From: Bernardetia sp. ABR2-2B
GTDB taxonomy: Bacteria > Bacteroidota > Bacteroidia > Cytophagales > Bernardetiaceae
Assembly (NCBI RefSeq): GCF_037126435.1
Contig: NZ_CP147020.1
Location: 2,035,293 to 2,099,292 of the forward strand
Reading direction: 5' to 3'
DNA length: 64,000 nt
In this document: piece after piece, positions 26,729 through 36,119 of the stretch
Numbering within the stretch: the first letter of the stretch is position 1
Layout of the letters: each line of letters starts with the position of its first letter
The notes under the pieces: model-generated
Told to the model about the DNA's origin: nothing
Database searches by the model: none
What the model saw: the letters and a program-made list of their open reading frames with translations, nothing else
Translations under genes and position numbers: made by a program

Positions 26729-27367
26729 ATGGAAAATATTTCACAAGCTGACTTTACCGTATTGCTAGACCTTTTTGGCACATTTGCTTTTGCAATTAGT
26801 GGGATTAGATTGGCAACAGGAAAACAAATGGACTGGTTTGGAGCATATATTATTGGATTAGTAACTGCCATTGGTGGAGGAACATTGAGAGACCTATTGC
26901 TTAACTTGCCTCCCTTTTGGATAGTAGATGCGAAATACTTTATAACCACAGGGGTTGCTCTTATTGCTACACTAATATTTAAAGATAAGCTATTCAAGCT
27001 AGGAAGCACTTTATTTATGTTTGACACAATCGGACTTGGCTTATTTACTGTCGTTGGTATAACCAAAAGTATTGATGCAGGGCTTTCTATTTGGGTCTGT
27101 ATTGTTATGGGAACGATTACTGGTTCTGTGGGTGGTATTATTAGAGATATATTACTAAATGAAATCCCTTTGTTGTTCCGTAAAGATATTTATGCACTTT
27201 CTTGTATTGCTGGAGGTGGAGTATATTTTATTTGTGATTACTTTCATCTACTTACTGGCATAACAGAGATAGTAGCTGCTCTAACAGTAATTATTGTGCG
27301 ATTGATAGTTGTGAAATTTCATATTCATCTACCACAGTTGCAGCCATTAGACAATAAAAAAGAATAA
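26729..27367 (+). CDS. TRIC-type (UPF0126/YicG) cation channel
   Basis: 212 residues with about seven transmembrane helices in two similar halves. Each half has the family motif: AIGGGTLRDLLL in the first and GSVGGIIRDILL in the second. The DxFGTFAFAISG opening is also typical. Bacterial members form trimeric K+/Na+-permeable channels in the inner membrane. Length matches the family. It stands alone on the plus strand. Confidence 0.92.
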   Translation: MENISQADFTVLLDLFGTFAFAISGIRLATGKQMDWFGAYIIGLVTAIGGGTLRDLLLNLPPFWIVDAKYFITTGVALIATLIFKDKLFKLGSTLFMFDTIGLGLFTVVGITKSIDAGLSIWVCIVMGTITGSVGGIIRDILLNEIPLLFRKDIYALSCIAGGGVYFICDYFHLLTGITEIVAALTVIIVRLIVVKFHIHLPQLQPLDNKKE

Positions 27368-27529
27368 GTTAAAAAGACAATGAGTAATACTTTAAAGTAC
27401 AATTGGAAGTTTTAAAGAAAAAGAAGGAAACTGGATTAATGAATACTTTCCCATATTTATCAAGTATGATTTCTTTACTTATGACTTAGAAAGCTAAGGT
27501 AATAAATCCCCAGCAGTCGAAAACTATGG

Positions 27530-27577
27530 TAAAACCTAACCTTTAGTAAAAGTATTAAAGTTTAGGCTTAGTTTTGT
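27530..27577. terminator. Possible bidirectional terminator
   Basis: CCTAACCTTTA faces TAAAGTTTAGG (one mismatch), with AAAA on one side and TTTT on the other. It lies between the convergent TRIC gene and the membrane-protein gene at 27590. Confidence 0.45.
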
Positions 27578-27589
27578 TATTAAAGTCTG

Positions 27590-28381
27590 TTACTCTTTCC
27601 TACTCTTGACAAACCCCAACACCTCTCCCACCGTTTGCACAGCAGCAAAAACAATCACAAAAGCAAACTTTCCAGCCTCACCCAAATCTATTTGAATAGG
27701 TAATTTATCCGTATTGGCTGCAAAATATAGCATTGTTCCTAAGATAATAGAAACATGCAAAACTAACATTTGCGTAGAGAATACTTGATTTTGGCTTTGG
27801 TCTGTATTTGTTTGATAGTTTTGTTGATATTTATCTTGCTGCAAGTTTGCGTAGTTTTTTGATTGCTCTTCTTGTTGTTTTCTTGAAAATTCTATTTCCA
27901 ACTCTTCTTTACTTTGATTATCAAATTTATTTTTACTTAGTTTTTTAAATAAATAAATCAGAATTACTATTTCAGTCAAAACAGCCAAAACTAAATTGAG
28001 ATTAAATTCCATATTTTTAAAAAATACAGTAAACAAATTATTTAGTGTAGCATCACTATTAGGAGAGGCGATAATTCCAACAATTACAATTATAAAGACA
28101 AAATAAATTGCCATCGGAAAAAGCATTGTTCTTGTCGCTTTATTTTTGATTTTTAATTCTGTTTTAGAAATTTGATTTTTATTATAATTGATTCTATTCT
28201 CAAAAAATCTAAAAATAATACGTATTACTTCTTCTGCCCAATACAAATAAATGACAGTAAAAAAGCTCCATTTCCAAACGATAATACCAAAAAAGGTAAA
28301 ACCATTTACCAAAAGGCTAAACAAAAAACGAATAAGAGCGATATTTTTTGCATAAAGTTTCTTTATTTTTGAAGTAGGCAT
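27590..28381 (-). CDS. Multi-pass membrane protein (DUF6498-like)
   Basis: 263 residues with about six transmembrane helices: two near the N-terminus (around 17-52), two in the middle (around 90-110 and 128-147) and two at the C-terminus (around 205-255). A hydrophilic Gln/Asn-rich loop (about 160-200) separates the last pair. A YWAEEVIRIIFRFFEN segment after the second helix resembles DUF6498 proteins. Function unknown. It is transcribed toward the TRIC gene. Confidence 0.6.
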   Translation of the reverse strand: MPTSKIKKLYAKNIALIRFLFSLLVNGFTFFGIIVWKWSFFTVIYLYWAEEVIRIIFRFFENRINYNKNQISKTELKIKNKATRTMLFPMAIYFVFIIVIVGIIASPNSDATLNNLFTVFFKNMEFNLNLVLAVLTEIVILIYLFKKLSKNKFDNQSKEELEIEFSRKQQEEQSKNYANLQQDKYQQNYQTNTDQSQNQVFSTQMLVLHVSIILGTMLYFAANTDKLPIQIDLGEAGKFAFVIVFAAVQTVGEVLGFVKSRKE

Positions 28382-28655
28382 ATTTTTCTTTGGTAATTTT
28401 CACGAATATTTTGATAAAAAAAGAGATGTAAAAACACTTAAATATACTGACTTTCAACAATTTAAAGTATTTAACCCTTCTAAATTGCAAAAAAATATGT
28501 ATTTTAATTGTCTAACATAAGGAAATTTGCAGTTTTCTAACTAATTTTACACTACAAATCGAATTGGAGTAAGCAGAGAAATTGTAAAACAAAATCAGCC
28601 TTACTTTCATTTTATTAAAAAATCTTATTACAAAAATCTATATACAACTTATACA

Positions 28656-29450
28656 ATGGCAGCAGAAGTTATTGCAGAACCTACCAAACCACAAATGAAT
28701 GCGCCTGTTCGCAGTATGTGGGATGGAGGAAACGAACCATTAAAGGCAAGTTATGGAAAACTCATGATGTGGTTTTTCCTTCTTTCCGATGTTTTTACCT
28801 TTGGAGCTTTTCTTATTTCGTATGGAGTAGCTCGTTTTGCGTTTCCAGCATTTGAAAAAAGCCCTGATGAATTCATTTTTTCTCAAGAATATTGGCCTAT
28901 TCCAGAGAAGGTGTTTAACTCAATGCCTCTTTTTCATGGTGTAGATGCTCCTCTTGTTTTTGTTGGTATCATGACTTTCATTCTGATTATGAGTAGTGTT
29001 ACAATGGTATTGGCTGTTGAGGCTGGTCATAGTCCTGCGCTTAATGAAGATGAAAGACAAGCAGAAGTAGAAAAATGGATGCTTTGGACTATCTTAGGTG
29101 GTGTAGCATTTCTTAGCTGCCAAGCGTGGGAATGGGCTCACTTTATTCACGGAACTGAAATGTTTATTTCAAGTATGGACGAAGTTGCTCGTAGTACAGG
29201 ATTTGGAGCAAGTTTGACGCAAAACCAATACGGTCCACCACTTTTTGCAGACTTCTTCTTCTTTATTACTGGTTTCCATGGTTGCCACGTACTTATTGGA
29301 GTGATTCTTAATATTATCATTTTCTATAATGTAGTGATGGGTGTTTATCGTCGTACAGGACACTACGAAATGGTAGAAAAAGTAGGTTTGTACTGGCACT
29401 TTGTAGATTTAGTTTGGGTATTTGTATTTACATTTTTCTACCTTGTGTAG
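28656..29450 (+). CDS. Cytochrome c oxidase subunit III
   Basis: 264 residues with about five transmembrane helices. Subunit III hallmarks are the MMWFFLLSDVFTFGAFLISY first helix, FFFITGFHGCHVLIGVI, and the C-terminal KVGLYWHFVDLVWVFVFTFF helix. Subunit III supports proton uptake and stability of the haem-copper oxidase in the inner membrane. It opens a plus-strand respiratory cluster (subunit IV, Sco, DUF420). The catalytic subunits I and II are not in the window and probably lie elsewhere. Confidence 0.94.
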   Translation: MAAEVIAEPTKPQMNAPVRSMWDGGNEPLKASYGKLMMWFFLLSDVFTFGAFLISYGVARFAFPAFEKSPDEFIFSQEYWPIPEKVFNSMPLFHGVDAPLVFVGIMTFILIMSSVTMVLAVEAGHSPALNEDERQAEVEKWMLWTILGGVAFLSCQAWEWAHFIHGTEMFISSMDEVARSTGFGASLTQNQYGPPLFADFFFFITGFHGCHVLIGVILNIIIFYNVVMGVYRRTGHYEMVEKVGLYWHFVDLVWVFVFTFFYLV

Positions 29451-29454
29451 ATGT

Positions 29455-29500
29455 CAATTACGAATTACGAATTAAAAATTACGAATTAAAAATTTAATCT
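29455..29500. repeat. Tandem ATTACGAATTA-type word repeat
   Basis: Three to four near copies of AATTACGAATTAAAA follow the subunit III gene directly. Similar degenerate word runs occur at 46336-46376 and elsewhere in the window. Confidence 0.6.
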
Positions 29501-29609
29501 GTTTGATAAAAAACTTAGAACATTGAGACTGATGTATATTCAGTTTCTGTTGTTATTATAAACAGCTTAAAATCTATTCTACATTTACAATCATTAAAAA
29601 TATAAAATT

Positions 29610-29948
29610 ATGGCTCACGTAGATTCATCACTTAGCCCAAAAGAGCAAAGAGCTAAGAATATCAAGAAAATTTGGATGGTAGCAGGTATTCTAGCACTTG
29701 TTACGGCAATAGAATACGTTATTGCTTTTACTATTGCACCAAGCATTTACAGAAATATCGTATTTATCTTGCTTACACTCGTGAAGGCTGGCTATATTGT
29801 AGCCGAATTTATGCACCTTAAGCACGAAGCTAAATACCTTATTTTTGCTATCATCGCTCCAACTATTTTTGTTTGTTGGCTTATTTTGGCAATGCTTATC
29901 GAAGGAACTACTATTTTTGGAATCCGTTTTCCAGAATTGGTAATGTAA
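29610..29948 (+). CDS. Cytochrome c oxidase subunit IV family protein
   Basis: 112 residues with three transmembrane helices (about 24-42, 50-70 and 77-100) and the typical SIYRNIVFILLTLVKAGYIV and AEFMHLKHE segments of the prokaryotic COX4 (CtaF/CyoD-like) family. It is a small accessory subunit of the haem-copper oxidase. It lies 159 bp downstream of subunit III, with a word repeat between them. Confidence 0.9.
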   Translation: MAHVDSSLSPKEQRAKNIKKIWMVAGILALVTAIEYVIAFTIAPSIYRNIVFILLTLVKAGYIVAEFMHLKHEAKYLIFAIIAPTIFVCWLILAMLIEGTTIFGIRFPELVM

Positions 29949-29995
29949 TATTCTTCCCTAGCCTCTCTAATAGAAAGAGAAAAAAGGATTTTGAT

Positions 29996-30050
29996 AAAAA
30001 TGTTTCTTTTAGTTTCTGTTTTTTTAGCAGAACTAAAAGAAACATTTTTG
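29996..30050 (+). terminator. Strong hairpin between oxidase subunit IV and Sco genes
   Basis: A stem of about 20 bp starting AAAAATGTTTCTTTTAGTTT pairs with an arm ending AAAGAAACATTTTT. It could terminate the subunit III-IV transcript or reduce read-through into the Sco gene 50 bp downstream. Confidence 0.75.
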
Positions 30051-30101
30051 TTTTGCAAAAGATTACTATTTCAAATTTCGTTTTAATAAAAACAGTTTTA
30101 T

Positions 30102-30818
30102 ATGTCAGATAAATCAGATTCTCTTCCAGAAAAGAAAAATTATAAAAACTTAGCTGTTCTACTTACTATTTTAGTTCTTCCTGCTCTTTTCATATTCTTC
30201 TTAATGACAGGAGAAACGAAGCACAAAGTATTGCCGATAATGTACAGTTTGCGTTTGCCTGAATTTGACCCTACTTTTATAAAGGCTTCGGGCTGTGAAC
30301 CAAACTTTGTAGATTCTACGCACCGAACCATTCCATTTTCACTTACCAATCAGCTTGGAGAAACAATTTCACAAGAAGATTTGAGAGGAAATATCTATGT
30401 AGCAAATTTTATTCTTACTCGTTGTACGCAAAATATTTGTCCAAAAATGGCTTCTGAAATGATACGTGTACAGGAAGCATTTAAAGATGATAAAAATGTA
30501 AAAATTATTTCGTACAGCATTGACCCAACCTACGACACACCAAAAGTTTTGAAGGAATATGCTGAAAAATATGGTGCTGATAACTCAAAATGGCATTTCT
30601 TGACAGGAACAGAAGAAGAGATTTTTCAACAAGCAAAATGTAGTTATTTTCTCCCTGCTGAAAAGAAAGATACGTATGTAAATATTGACCATTCAGAGCG
30701 TTTTGTTTTGGTAGATAAAAAAGGACAAATTAGAGGATATTACAAAGGAACAGACCTCAATGATGTCGACAGACTGATCCACGAAATACAAGTATTGCAA
30801 TTAGAAGATGAACAATAA
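30102..30818 (+). CDS. Sco/SenC-family copper chaperone, unusual Cys spacing
   Basis: 238 residues. One N-terminal membrane anchor (about 17-35) is followed by a thioredoxin-fold domain. The Cu-binding residues are visible: Cys108 and Cys113 in RCTQNICPK, and His197 in NIDHSERFVLVDKKG. Sco proteins deliver copper to the CuA site of oxidase subunit II. The usual motif is CxxxC; here four residues separate the cysteines. The gene reads cleanly on both sides, so this is a one-residue insertion rather than a frameshift. The oxidase genes upstream and DUF420 downstream support the assignment. Confidence 0.9.
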   Translation: MSDKSDSLPEKKNYKNLAVLLTILVLPALFIFFLMTGETKHKVLPIMYSLRLPEFDPTFIKASGCEPNFVDSTHRTIPFSLTNQLGETISQEDLRGNIYVANFILTRCTQNICPKMASEMIRVQEAFKDDKNVKIISYSIDPTYDTPKVLKEYAEKYGADNSKWHFLTGTEEEIFQQAKCSYFLPAEKKDTYVNIDHSERFVLVDKKGQIRGYYKGTDLNDVDRLIHEIQVLQLEDEQ

Positions 30819-30845
30819 AATCACAAAATAATTAATCTTTAGTAC

Positions 30846-30865
30846 GGATAAGGTCTGCCTTATCC
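30846..30865. repeat. Short perfect hairpin before the DUF420 gene
   Basis: GGATAAGG (30846-30853) and CCTTATCC (30858-30865) form an 8-bp stem with a TCTG loop, 14 bp before the ATG at 30880. It may be a repeat or a translation-control hairpin. Confidence 0.5.
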
Positions 30866-30879
30866 CTGCACAGATATAA

Positions 30880-31458
30880 ATGAATCAAAAAATGAATACA
30901 ACTATTCCATCAAATAATCAACCCACAACTAATCCAACAATGAAATGGACAATCGGAATTTTGTCTGTTGTTGTGCCTCTGCTTGTAGCTATTTTACTCT
31001 CTATGAATAATGAAAGCAAAATTGATTTTGGCTTTAATACTCGCATCTTGCCTCATATCAACGCTGTTTTTAATTCGCTTACTTCACTTTGCTTGATTGC
31101 TGGTTTTTTTGCTGTTAAAAGTAAAAACATTAAATTACATAGAGGTCTTATGATAACAGCTTTTATTTTGTCATCTTTATTTTTAGTTTCTTATGTAATT
31201 TATCACGCTTCTGTTCCTCATACTATTTTTGGAGGAGAGGGTATTGTTAAAGGTTTTTACTACTTTTTATTAGGCTCACACATTTTACTTTCTATTGTGG
31301 TTGTGCCTTTGGTTTTGTGGGCAATTTACTTTGCTTGGACAGGAAAAATTGACAAACATAAGAAAATCGTAAAATGGACTTTTCCTATCTGGACGTATGT
31401 TGCTATTACTGGAGTTACAGTTTATTTTATGATAAGCCCATATTATCAGCCATTATAA
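30880..31458 (+). CDS. DUF420 membrane protein (YozB-like)
   Basis: 192 residues with five transmembrane helices. DUF420 features are LPHINAVFNSLTSLCLIAGF, the NIKLHRGLMITAF loop, YVIYHA and the C-terminal IDKHKKIVKWTFPIWTYVAI. Conserved histidines in these segments could bind haem or metal. The family is almost always found next to oxidase or Sco genes and is thought to help oxidase assembly. An in-frame ATG at 30892 is an alternative start. A terminator follows. Confidence 0.88.
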   Translation: MNQKMNTTIPSNNQPTTNPTMKWTIGILSVVVPLLVAILLSMNNESKIDFGFNTRILPHINAVFNSLTSLCLIAGFFAVKSKNIKLHRGLMITAFILSSLFLVSYVIYHASVPHTIFGGEGIVKGFYYFLLGSHILLSIVVVPLVLWAIYFAWTGKIDKHKKIVKWTFPIWTYVAITGVTVYFMISPYYQPL

Positions 31459-31499
31459 TTCAGCACTAAGAAATAATATTTTGATTTTTTAAGACAAAA

Positions 31500-31543
31500 C
31501 AAAAGATTTATTTACTTTTTTGAGTAGATAAATCTTTTTTTGT
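31500..31543 (+). terminator. Terminator of the respiratory cluster
   Basis: AAAGATTTATTTACT pairs with AGTAGATAAATCTTT (one bulge), followed by a T-rich run. It lies 42 bp past the DUF420 stop. Confidence 0.75.
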
Positions 31544-31603
31544 TTATCATTTTTCGTATATTTCTATTATACGAACACAAATACAAAAAATCACTTTTTT
31601 ATT

Positions 31604-33781
31604 TTGCCAATTTCTACTCTTATAAAACGCTTTCTATGCGTTTTTTGTAGTTTATTTTTACTGAATATCTTTTTCTTTACTTCCTCTGTTGCACAAAATA
31701 GTGAGAAGGTAAATGATGGTATTTCTTTAGAAATTTGTAATGAAAAATCTATTTCCTTTGAGCAGGTAAAAAATAATATAGACAACTCTTGTTTTCAGCC
31801 CATTACAGTTTCAAAACTCAACTCAAAAGAATATCAAGAGCGTATTTTATTAAAGGCAACCATTTCAAATCCACAGAAGAAGTTTATTGTATTCAACAAA
31901 AAAATTGACTCTGTAAAAGTCTTTTTTCCAAATATTGGTAAAAATAGCACTCTACTTTCTGGGCGTTTGGTAGCTCGTTCTGAAAAACAACTATTCGAAA
32001 GTATTGAAATCAATGCTATCGAAATTCCTTCTGATTATAAAGCCTCTTTCTATGTAGAACTTATCAGTAGCCAGCAGCTTCCTCTAGTCGTAGATTTGGA
32101 AATACTGACAGAAAGAGAGTTTGAAAGAGACAAACTTTATAAGCGACACGAAGACGTGATTATCCATGCTATCTTTCAAGGAATGTTATGGATAATTTTA
32201 TTGTATAATTTATTTATTTTTGTAGCTACAAGAGAACAAGTTTATGTAGCTTATTCCATCTATATTTTTGGTTTTTCAGTCTTTAATGCTCAAAACACAG
32301 GCTTTTTCTCTGATTATATTATTCCAAATTATCCTTACTTTTCTAGCTTAGTTCGTATTTTTGGCTTGGCTGCTGCTTTCTTAGGACACGCTTATTTTAC
32401 TTTAAAATTTCTACCAGAAGAAGTTTTTGGACGTTTTTGGAAAAAGTTTTTTATCTCCTTTATCATCTTTGTTTCCTTCATGATACTCATTTATATTGGT
32501 GTAATGTACGGAACAGACAATCTAAAACTTTACACTCTACTCTCAAAAGCCGCTCACGCACTAATGATGATAAGCTTAGTAGTATTTTTTGTTTATTTAG
32601 CTATCAAACGCTGGTCAGATACAATGACAAAATATTACCTTTTGGCTTCTTTAGTATTGCTTTTGGGAGCATTTATATTCAATATTTTACAGGCTTTGGG
32701 AGTAGAAGGAGCTGGAATTATTGTAGAAGCAGGTGGTGTTTTAGAAATTTTGATTTTCTCTTTAGGCTTAGGACACCGAATGAAAAAGTTAGAGAAAGAA
32801 AATGCTAGAATACTGGAAGAGCAAAACCGAACTTTAGAGCGAAGAGTAACCGAACGAACGAGAGAAATAAGCAAACAAAAAGAAGAGATTTTAGTGCAAA
32901 ATGAAGAACTGCATCAGCAACAAGAAGAGATTATTTCCCAGCGAGATTATATAGATACACAAAATAAGCAACTCAAGAGCGCAAATACCCATTTTACAGA
33001 TAGTGTACGTTATGCTAAAACTATTCAGAAAGCTATTTTGCCAATGAAAGAGCGTTTTCAACACCATTTTGAAGATTCCTTTGTTCTCTTTCGTCCTCGT
33101 GATATTGTAAGTGGAGATTTTTATTGGATTTATGAAACAAAGGATGCAATGACTGGCGAAGATACTACGCTAATTGCAGTTTTGGATTGTACAGGACACG
33201 GCGTTCCAGGGGCATTTATTTCTCTGATTGGTTTTGCACTTTTGAATGAAATTGTAGCTAAAGAAAATATTACTTCGCCTGCCAATATTCTGAAAAGACT
33301 GGATAAACGCATTCAAGAATCTTTACGTCAGAAACAAAAACACAACTTAGACGGAATGGACGTAGCTATGTGTGCCATCAAAAAAACAGATTCTTATAAT
33401 CTAGCTGATTATGAAGTGAAATTTGCAGGAGCAAAACGTCCTATACATTTTATAAAAGATGGACAACTCAATGAAATACGAGGAAGTAAACCGTCTATTG
33501 GTGGAATGACTAGAAAGAAAATGATAGATAAATATAGCTTCGAAGAACAAACCATTATCTTATCCAAAAATGATAAAATATATCTTAGTTCTGATGGATT
33601 TATAGATCAAAACGGAGAAAACAATAAAAAAATAGGTTCGGCAAAACTCAAAGAATACTTTAGACAATTTCATGAGCTACCTTTTGCACAGCAGAAGAAG
33701 AAGTTTGAAGAAGTTTTGGACAATCACCAAGGAAAGCAAAAACAGCGTGATGACATTACAATTTTAGGGTTAAAACTTTAA
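31604..33781 (+). CDS. 7TMR-DISM / coiled-coil / SpoIIE phosphatase, paralogue 1
   Basis: 725 residues from a TTG start; no ATG fits before the signal peptide (about 1-28, ending SVAQ). A periplasmic 7TMR-DISMED2-like domain (about 40-175) is followed by seven transmembrane helices (about 190-395) with FQGMLWIILLYNLFIF and FSLGLGHRMKKLEKEN. A long coiled coil (about 395-475) contains QNEELHQQQEEIISQRDYI. The C-terminal SpoIIE/PP2C domain (about 490-725) has PRDIVSGDFYW, AVLDCTGHGVPGAFIS and the closing QRDDITILGLKL. It should couple an envelope signal to dephosphorylation of a partner such as an anti-sigma-antagonist. First of three tandem paralogues. Confidence 0.9.
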   Translation: MPISTLIKRFLCVFCSLFLLNIFFFTSSVAQNSEKVNDGISLEICNEKSISFEQVKNNIDNSCFQPITVSKLNSKEYQERILLKATISNPQKKFIVFNKKIDSVKVFFPNIGKNSTLLSGRLVARSEKQLFESIEINAIEIPSDYKASFYVELISSQQLPLVVDLEILTEREFERDKLYKRHEDVIIHAIFQGMLWIILLYNLFIFVATREQVYVAYSIYIFGFSVFNAQNTGFFSDYIIPNYPYFSSLVRIFGLAAAFLGHAYFTLKFLPEEVFGRFWKKFFISFIIFVSFMILIYIGVMYGTDNLKLYTLLSKAAHALMMISLVVFFVYLAIKRWSDTMTKYYLLASLVLLLGAFIFNILQALGVEGAGIIVEAGGVLEILIFSLGLGHRMKKLEKENARILEEQNRTLERRVTERTREISKQKEEILVQNEELHQQQEEIISQRDYIDTQNKQLKSANTHFTDSVRYAKTIQKAILPMKERFQHHFEDSFVLFRPRDIVSGDFYWIYETKDAMTGEDTTLIAVLDCTGHGVPGAFISLIGFALLNEIVAKENITSPANILKRLDKRIQESLRQKQKHNLDGMDVAMCAIKKTDSYNLADYEVKFAGAKRPIHFIKDGQLNEIRGSKPSIGGMTRKKMIDKYSFEEQTIILSKNDKIYLSSDGFIDQNGENNKKIGSAKLKEYFRQFHELPFAQQKKKFEEVLDNHQGKQKQRDDITILGLKL

Positions 33782-33818
33782 TTTTCAGTGTACTACAACT
33801 TGTCTTTTCTAAAATTAT

Positions 33819-36047
33819 TTGTATATTCAAATTACTAAAACACACTCACAAAAAATAATTAGTTATACTTTGTCTATACAACTCTTAGCAAAACGATTTT
33901 TGAGCGTTTTGTTTATCATTTTCCTTTGGAATAGCTTATCTTTAACCCCTACATTTGCACAAAATGAAACTGCAAATACAGGTAATGCTTTTTCTATTCA
34001 AATTTGTAAAGACAATACTATTTTTTATGTTGAAAAATTGAACAATGACTGCTTCAAAGAAATTCATTTAGATTCATTAAATAAAGATAAATATCAAGAA
34101 CGCATTTGGCTAAAAGTTACGGTTGCAGACACAAAAAAAGAATTTATAGATTTTAATAAAAACTTAGATTCTATAAAAGTCTATCACAATAACAAAACAT
34201 TTTTATCTGGCAGCTTGATAGCTCGTTCAGAAAAACAACTTCCTCTAAGTATTGCCATCAATGCCATTCAGATTCCAGTTTATAATCAGCCTTTTTATGT
34301 AGAAATTATTAGCAGCCGAGAATATCCAATTTCTACTGGGTTTGAAGTATTGAATGAAAAGAACTTTAACCGTATTTATGTAAAAGAAAGACGAGAAACT
34401 GTTGATTTTCAGCTTCTTTTTCAAGGAATGTTGTGGATAATCTTGCTCTACAATTTTTTTTTATTCTTATCTAGTAAAGAAAAAGTTTATCTAGCTTATG
34501 CAATTTATATTTTTGGCTTTTCTCTTTTTACTTCCCAAAATGCAGGTCTCTTAGTAGATTACTTTTCTTCTGAAAGCCCACAATTCTCACTTCTTTTCAG
34601 AATGTTTGGGCTGGCTATTACGGCAGTTGGTTTTTTCTCTTTTATTCTAACTTTCCTTCCTAAAAAAGTTTTTAATAAATTTTGGACACGTTTTTTTTAC
34701 ATCGGAATAGTCTTCTCTATCGGAATGCTCATCCCTTATATTATTATTAATTATGGATTAGAAAACAGCTATATTTATGATAAAACTTCGAAAATAGCTC
34801 ACGGAATTATACTACTTTCTAATTTGGTTTTTATAGGCTACTTAGCCAAAAATTATTGGTCAGATGTACTGGTTCGTTATTTTTTACTCGGTTCTGCTTG
34901 TGCTATGGGAGGTGCTTTTTTATCCAATGTGCTTAAAGCTGTTTTTGGAGACTCTCTAGGTGATGTGTATTTAGTGGCGCAAGTTGGTGTTATTTCTGAA
35001 ATTCTGATTTTTTCTTTAGGGTTGGGATTAAGGATGAAAAACCTAGAAAAAGAAAATACACGTATCTTAGAAGACCAAAATAAGTTATTAGAACAAAAAG
35101 TAGATGAAAGAACTAAAGAAATTTCGATGAAACAAGAAGAAATTTTGGTTCAAAATGAAGAATTACATCAGCAGCAAGAAGAAATTATATCGCAGCGAGA
35201 TTATATAGAAAAACAAAATAAGCAACTCAAAACTACTAATACGCAGTTTACTGATAGTGTGCGCTATGCCAAAACTATCCAAAAGGCAATTTTGCCAATG
35301 AAACAGCGTGTACAACATCATTTTGAAGAATCCTTTGTACTTTTCCGTCCTCGTGATATTGTAAGTGGAGATTTTTATTGGGTTTACGAAACCAACGACC
35401 CTATTACCAATGAAGAAATCGTTTTGGTTGCCGTTTTGGATTGTACAGGACACGGCGTTCCGGGGGCATTTATTTCATTGATTGGTTTTGCTATCTTGAA
35501 TGAAATCGTATCAAAGCAACTGACTACTAAGCCCGCCCAAATTTTACAGCGATTAGATGAGCGTTTGCAAGAATCTCTCCGTCAAAAACAAACAAACAAC
35601 ATGGACGGAATGGACGTCGCTTTATGTTCTATCAAAAAAGTAGATTCTATCCACCACTCTACGGGTAAAAAACAATTTGAAGTTACTTTCTCTGGTGCAA
35701 AACGACCTTTATACTATCTGAAAGATAATAATTTTGAAGAGCTAAAAGGAAATAGAATATCTGTTGGAGGTATTACAAAAAAGAAAGAAAGGAGAAATAG
35801 CATATTTGAGGAAGATAAAATTATTCTTACAAAAGGAGATAAAATTTACCTTACTTCGGACGGTTATGCAGACCAAAATGATAAAAAGAAAGAAAAAATA
35901 GGTTCTATACAACTTAGGCAAAAACTAATGGAGCTTCATATCCTTCCTCTCACAGAACAAAAAGCAAAGCTAGAAGAGTTTTTAGACTTTCATCAAGGTA
36001 AGGAAAAACAACGTGATGATATTACAATTATGGGTGTGAAACTATAA
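33819..36047 (+). CDS. 7TMR-DISM / coiled-coil / SpoIIE phosphatase, paralogue 2
   Basis: 742 residues, same architecture as its upstream neighbour: signal peptide (about 25-50), DISMED2 domain, seven helices, coiled coil with the same QNEELHQQQEEIISQRDYI segment, and a PP2C domain with PRDIVSGDFYWVYE, DCTGHGVPGAF and a QRDDITIMGVKL end. The reading frame opens at a TTG 37 bp after paralogue 1; several later TTG codons are also possible starts (for example at 33870). The periplasmic domains differ more than the phosphatase domains, suggesting different signals feeding similar outputs. Confidence 0.88.
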   Translation: MYIQITKTHSQKIISYTLSIQLLAKRFLSVLFIIFLWNSLSLTPTFAQNETANTGNAFSIQICKDNTIFYVEKLNNDCFKEIHLDSLNKDKYQERIWLKVTVADTKKEFIDFNKNLDSIKVYHNNKTFLSGSLIARSEKQLPLSIAINAIQIPVYNQPFYVEIISSREYPISTGFEVLNEKNFNRIYVKERRETVDFQLLFQGMLWIILLYNFFLFLSSKEKVYLAYAIYIFGFSLFTSQNAGLLVDYFSSESPQFSLLFRMFGLAITAVGFFSFILTFLPKKVFNKFWTRFFYIGIVFSIGMLIPYIIINYGLENSYIYDKTSKIAHGIILLSNLVFIGYLAKNYWSDVLVRYFLLGSACAMGGAFLSNVLKAVFGDSLGDVYLVAQVGVISEILIFSLGLGLRMKNLEKENTRILEDQNKLLEQKVDERTKEISMKQEEILVQNEELHQQQEEIISQRDYIEKQNKQLKTTNTQFTDSVRYAKTIQKAILPMKQRVQHHFEESFVLFRPRDIVSGDFYWVYETNDPITNEEIVLVAVLDCTGHGVPGAFISLIGFAILNEIVSKQLTTKPAQILQRLDERLQESLRQKQTNNMDGMDVALCSIKKVDSIHHSTGKKQFEVTFSGAKRPLYYLKDNNFEELKGNRISVGGITKKKERRNSIFEEDKIILTKGDKIYLTSDGYADQNDKKKEKIGSIQLRQKLMELHILPLTEQKAKLEEFLDFHQGKEKQRDDITIMGVKL

Positions 36048-36119
36048 AATAGTTTTTGTATATTTCTAAAACTTTTCCTCATAACTACTTTCTTCTGTTA
36101 CTTTAATAGAAAAACTATT

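Noticed and set aside
27400-27505. Possible decayed gene fragment after TRIC (a frame reading NWINEYFPIFIKYDFF)
   Set aside because: Only about 22 codons without a start or a recognisable relative in the window; too little to call.
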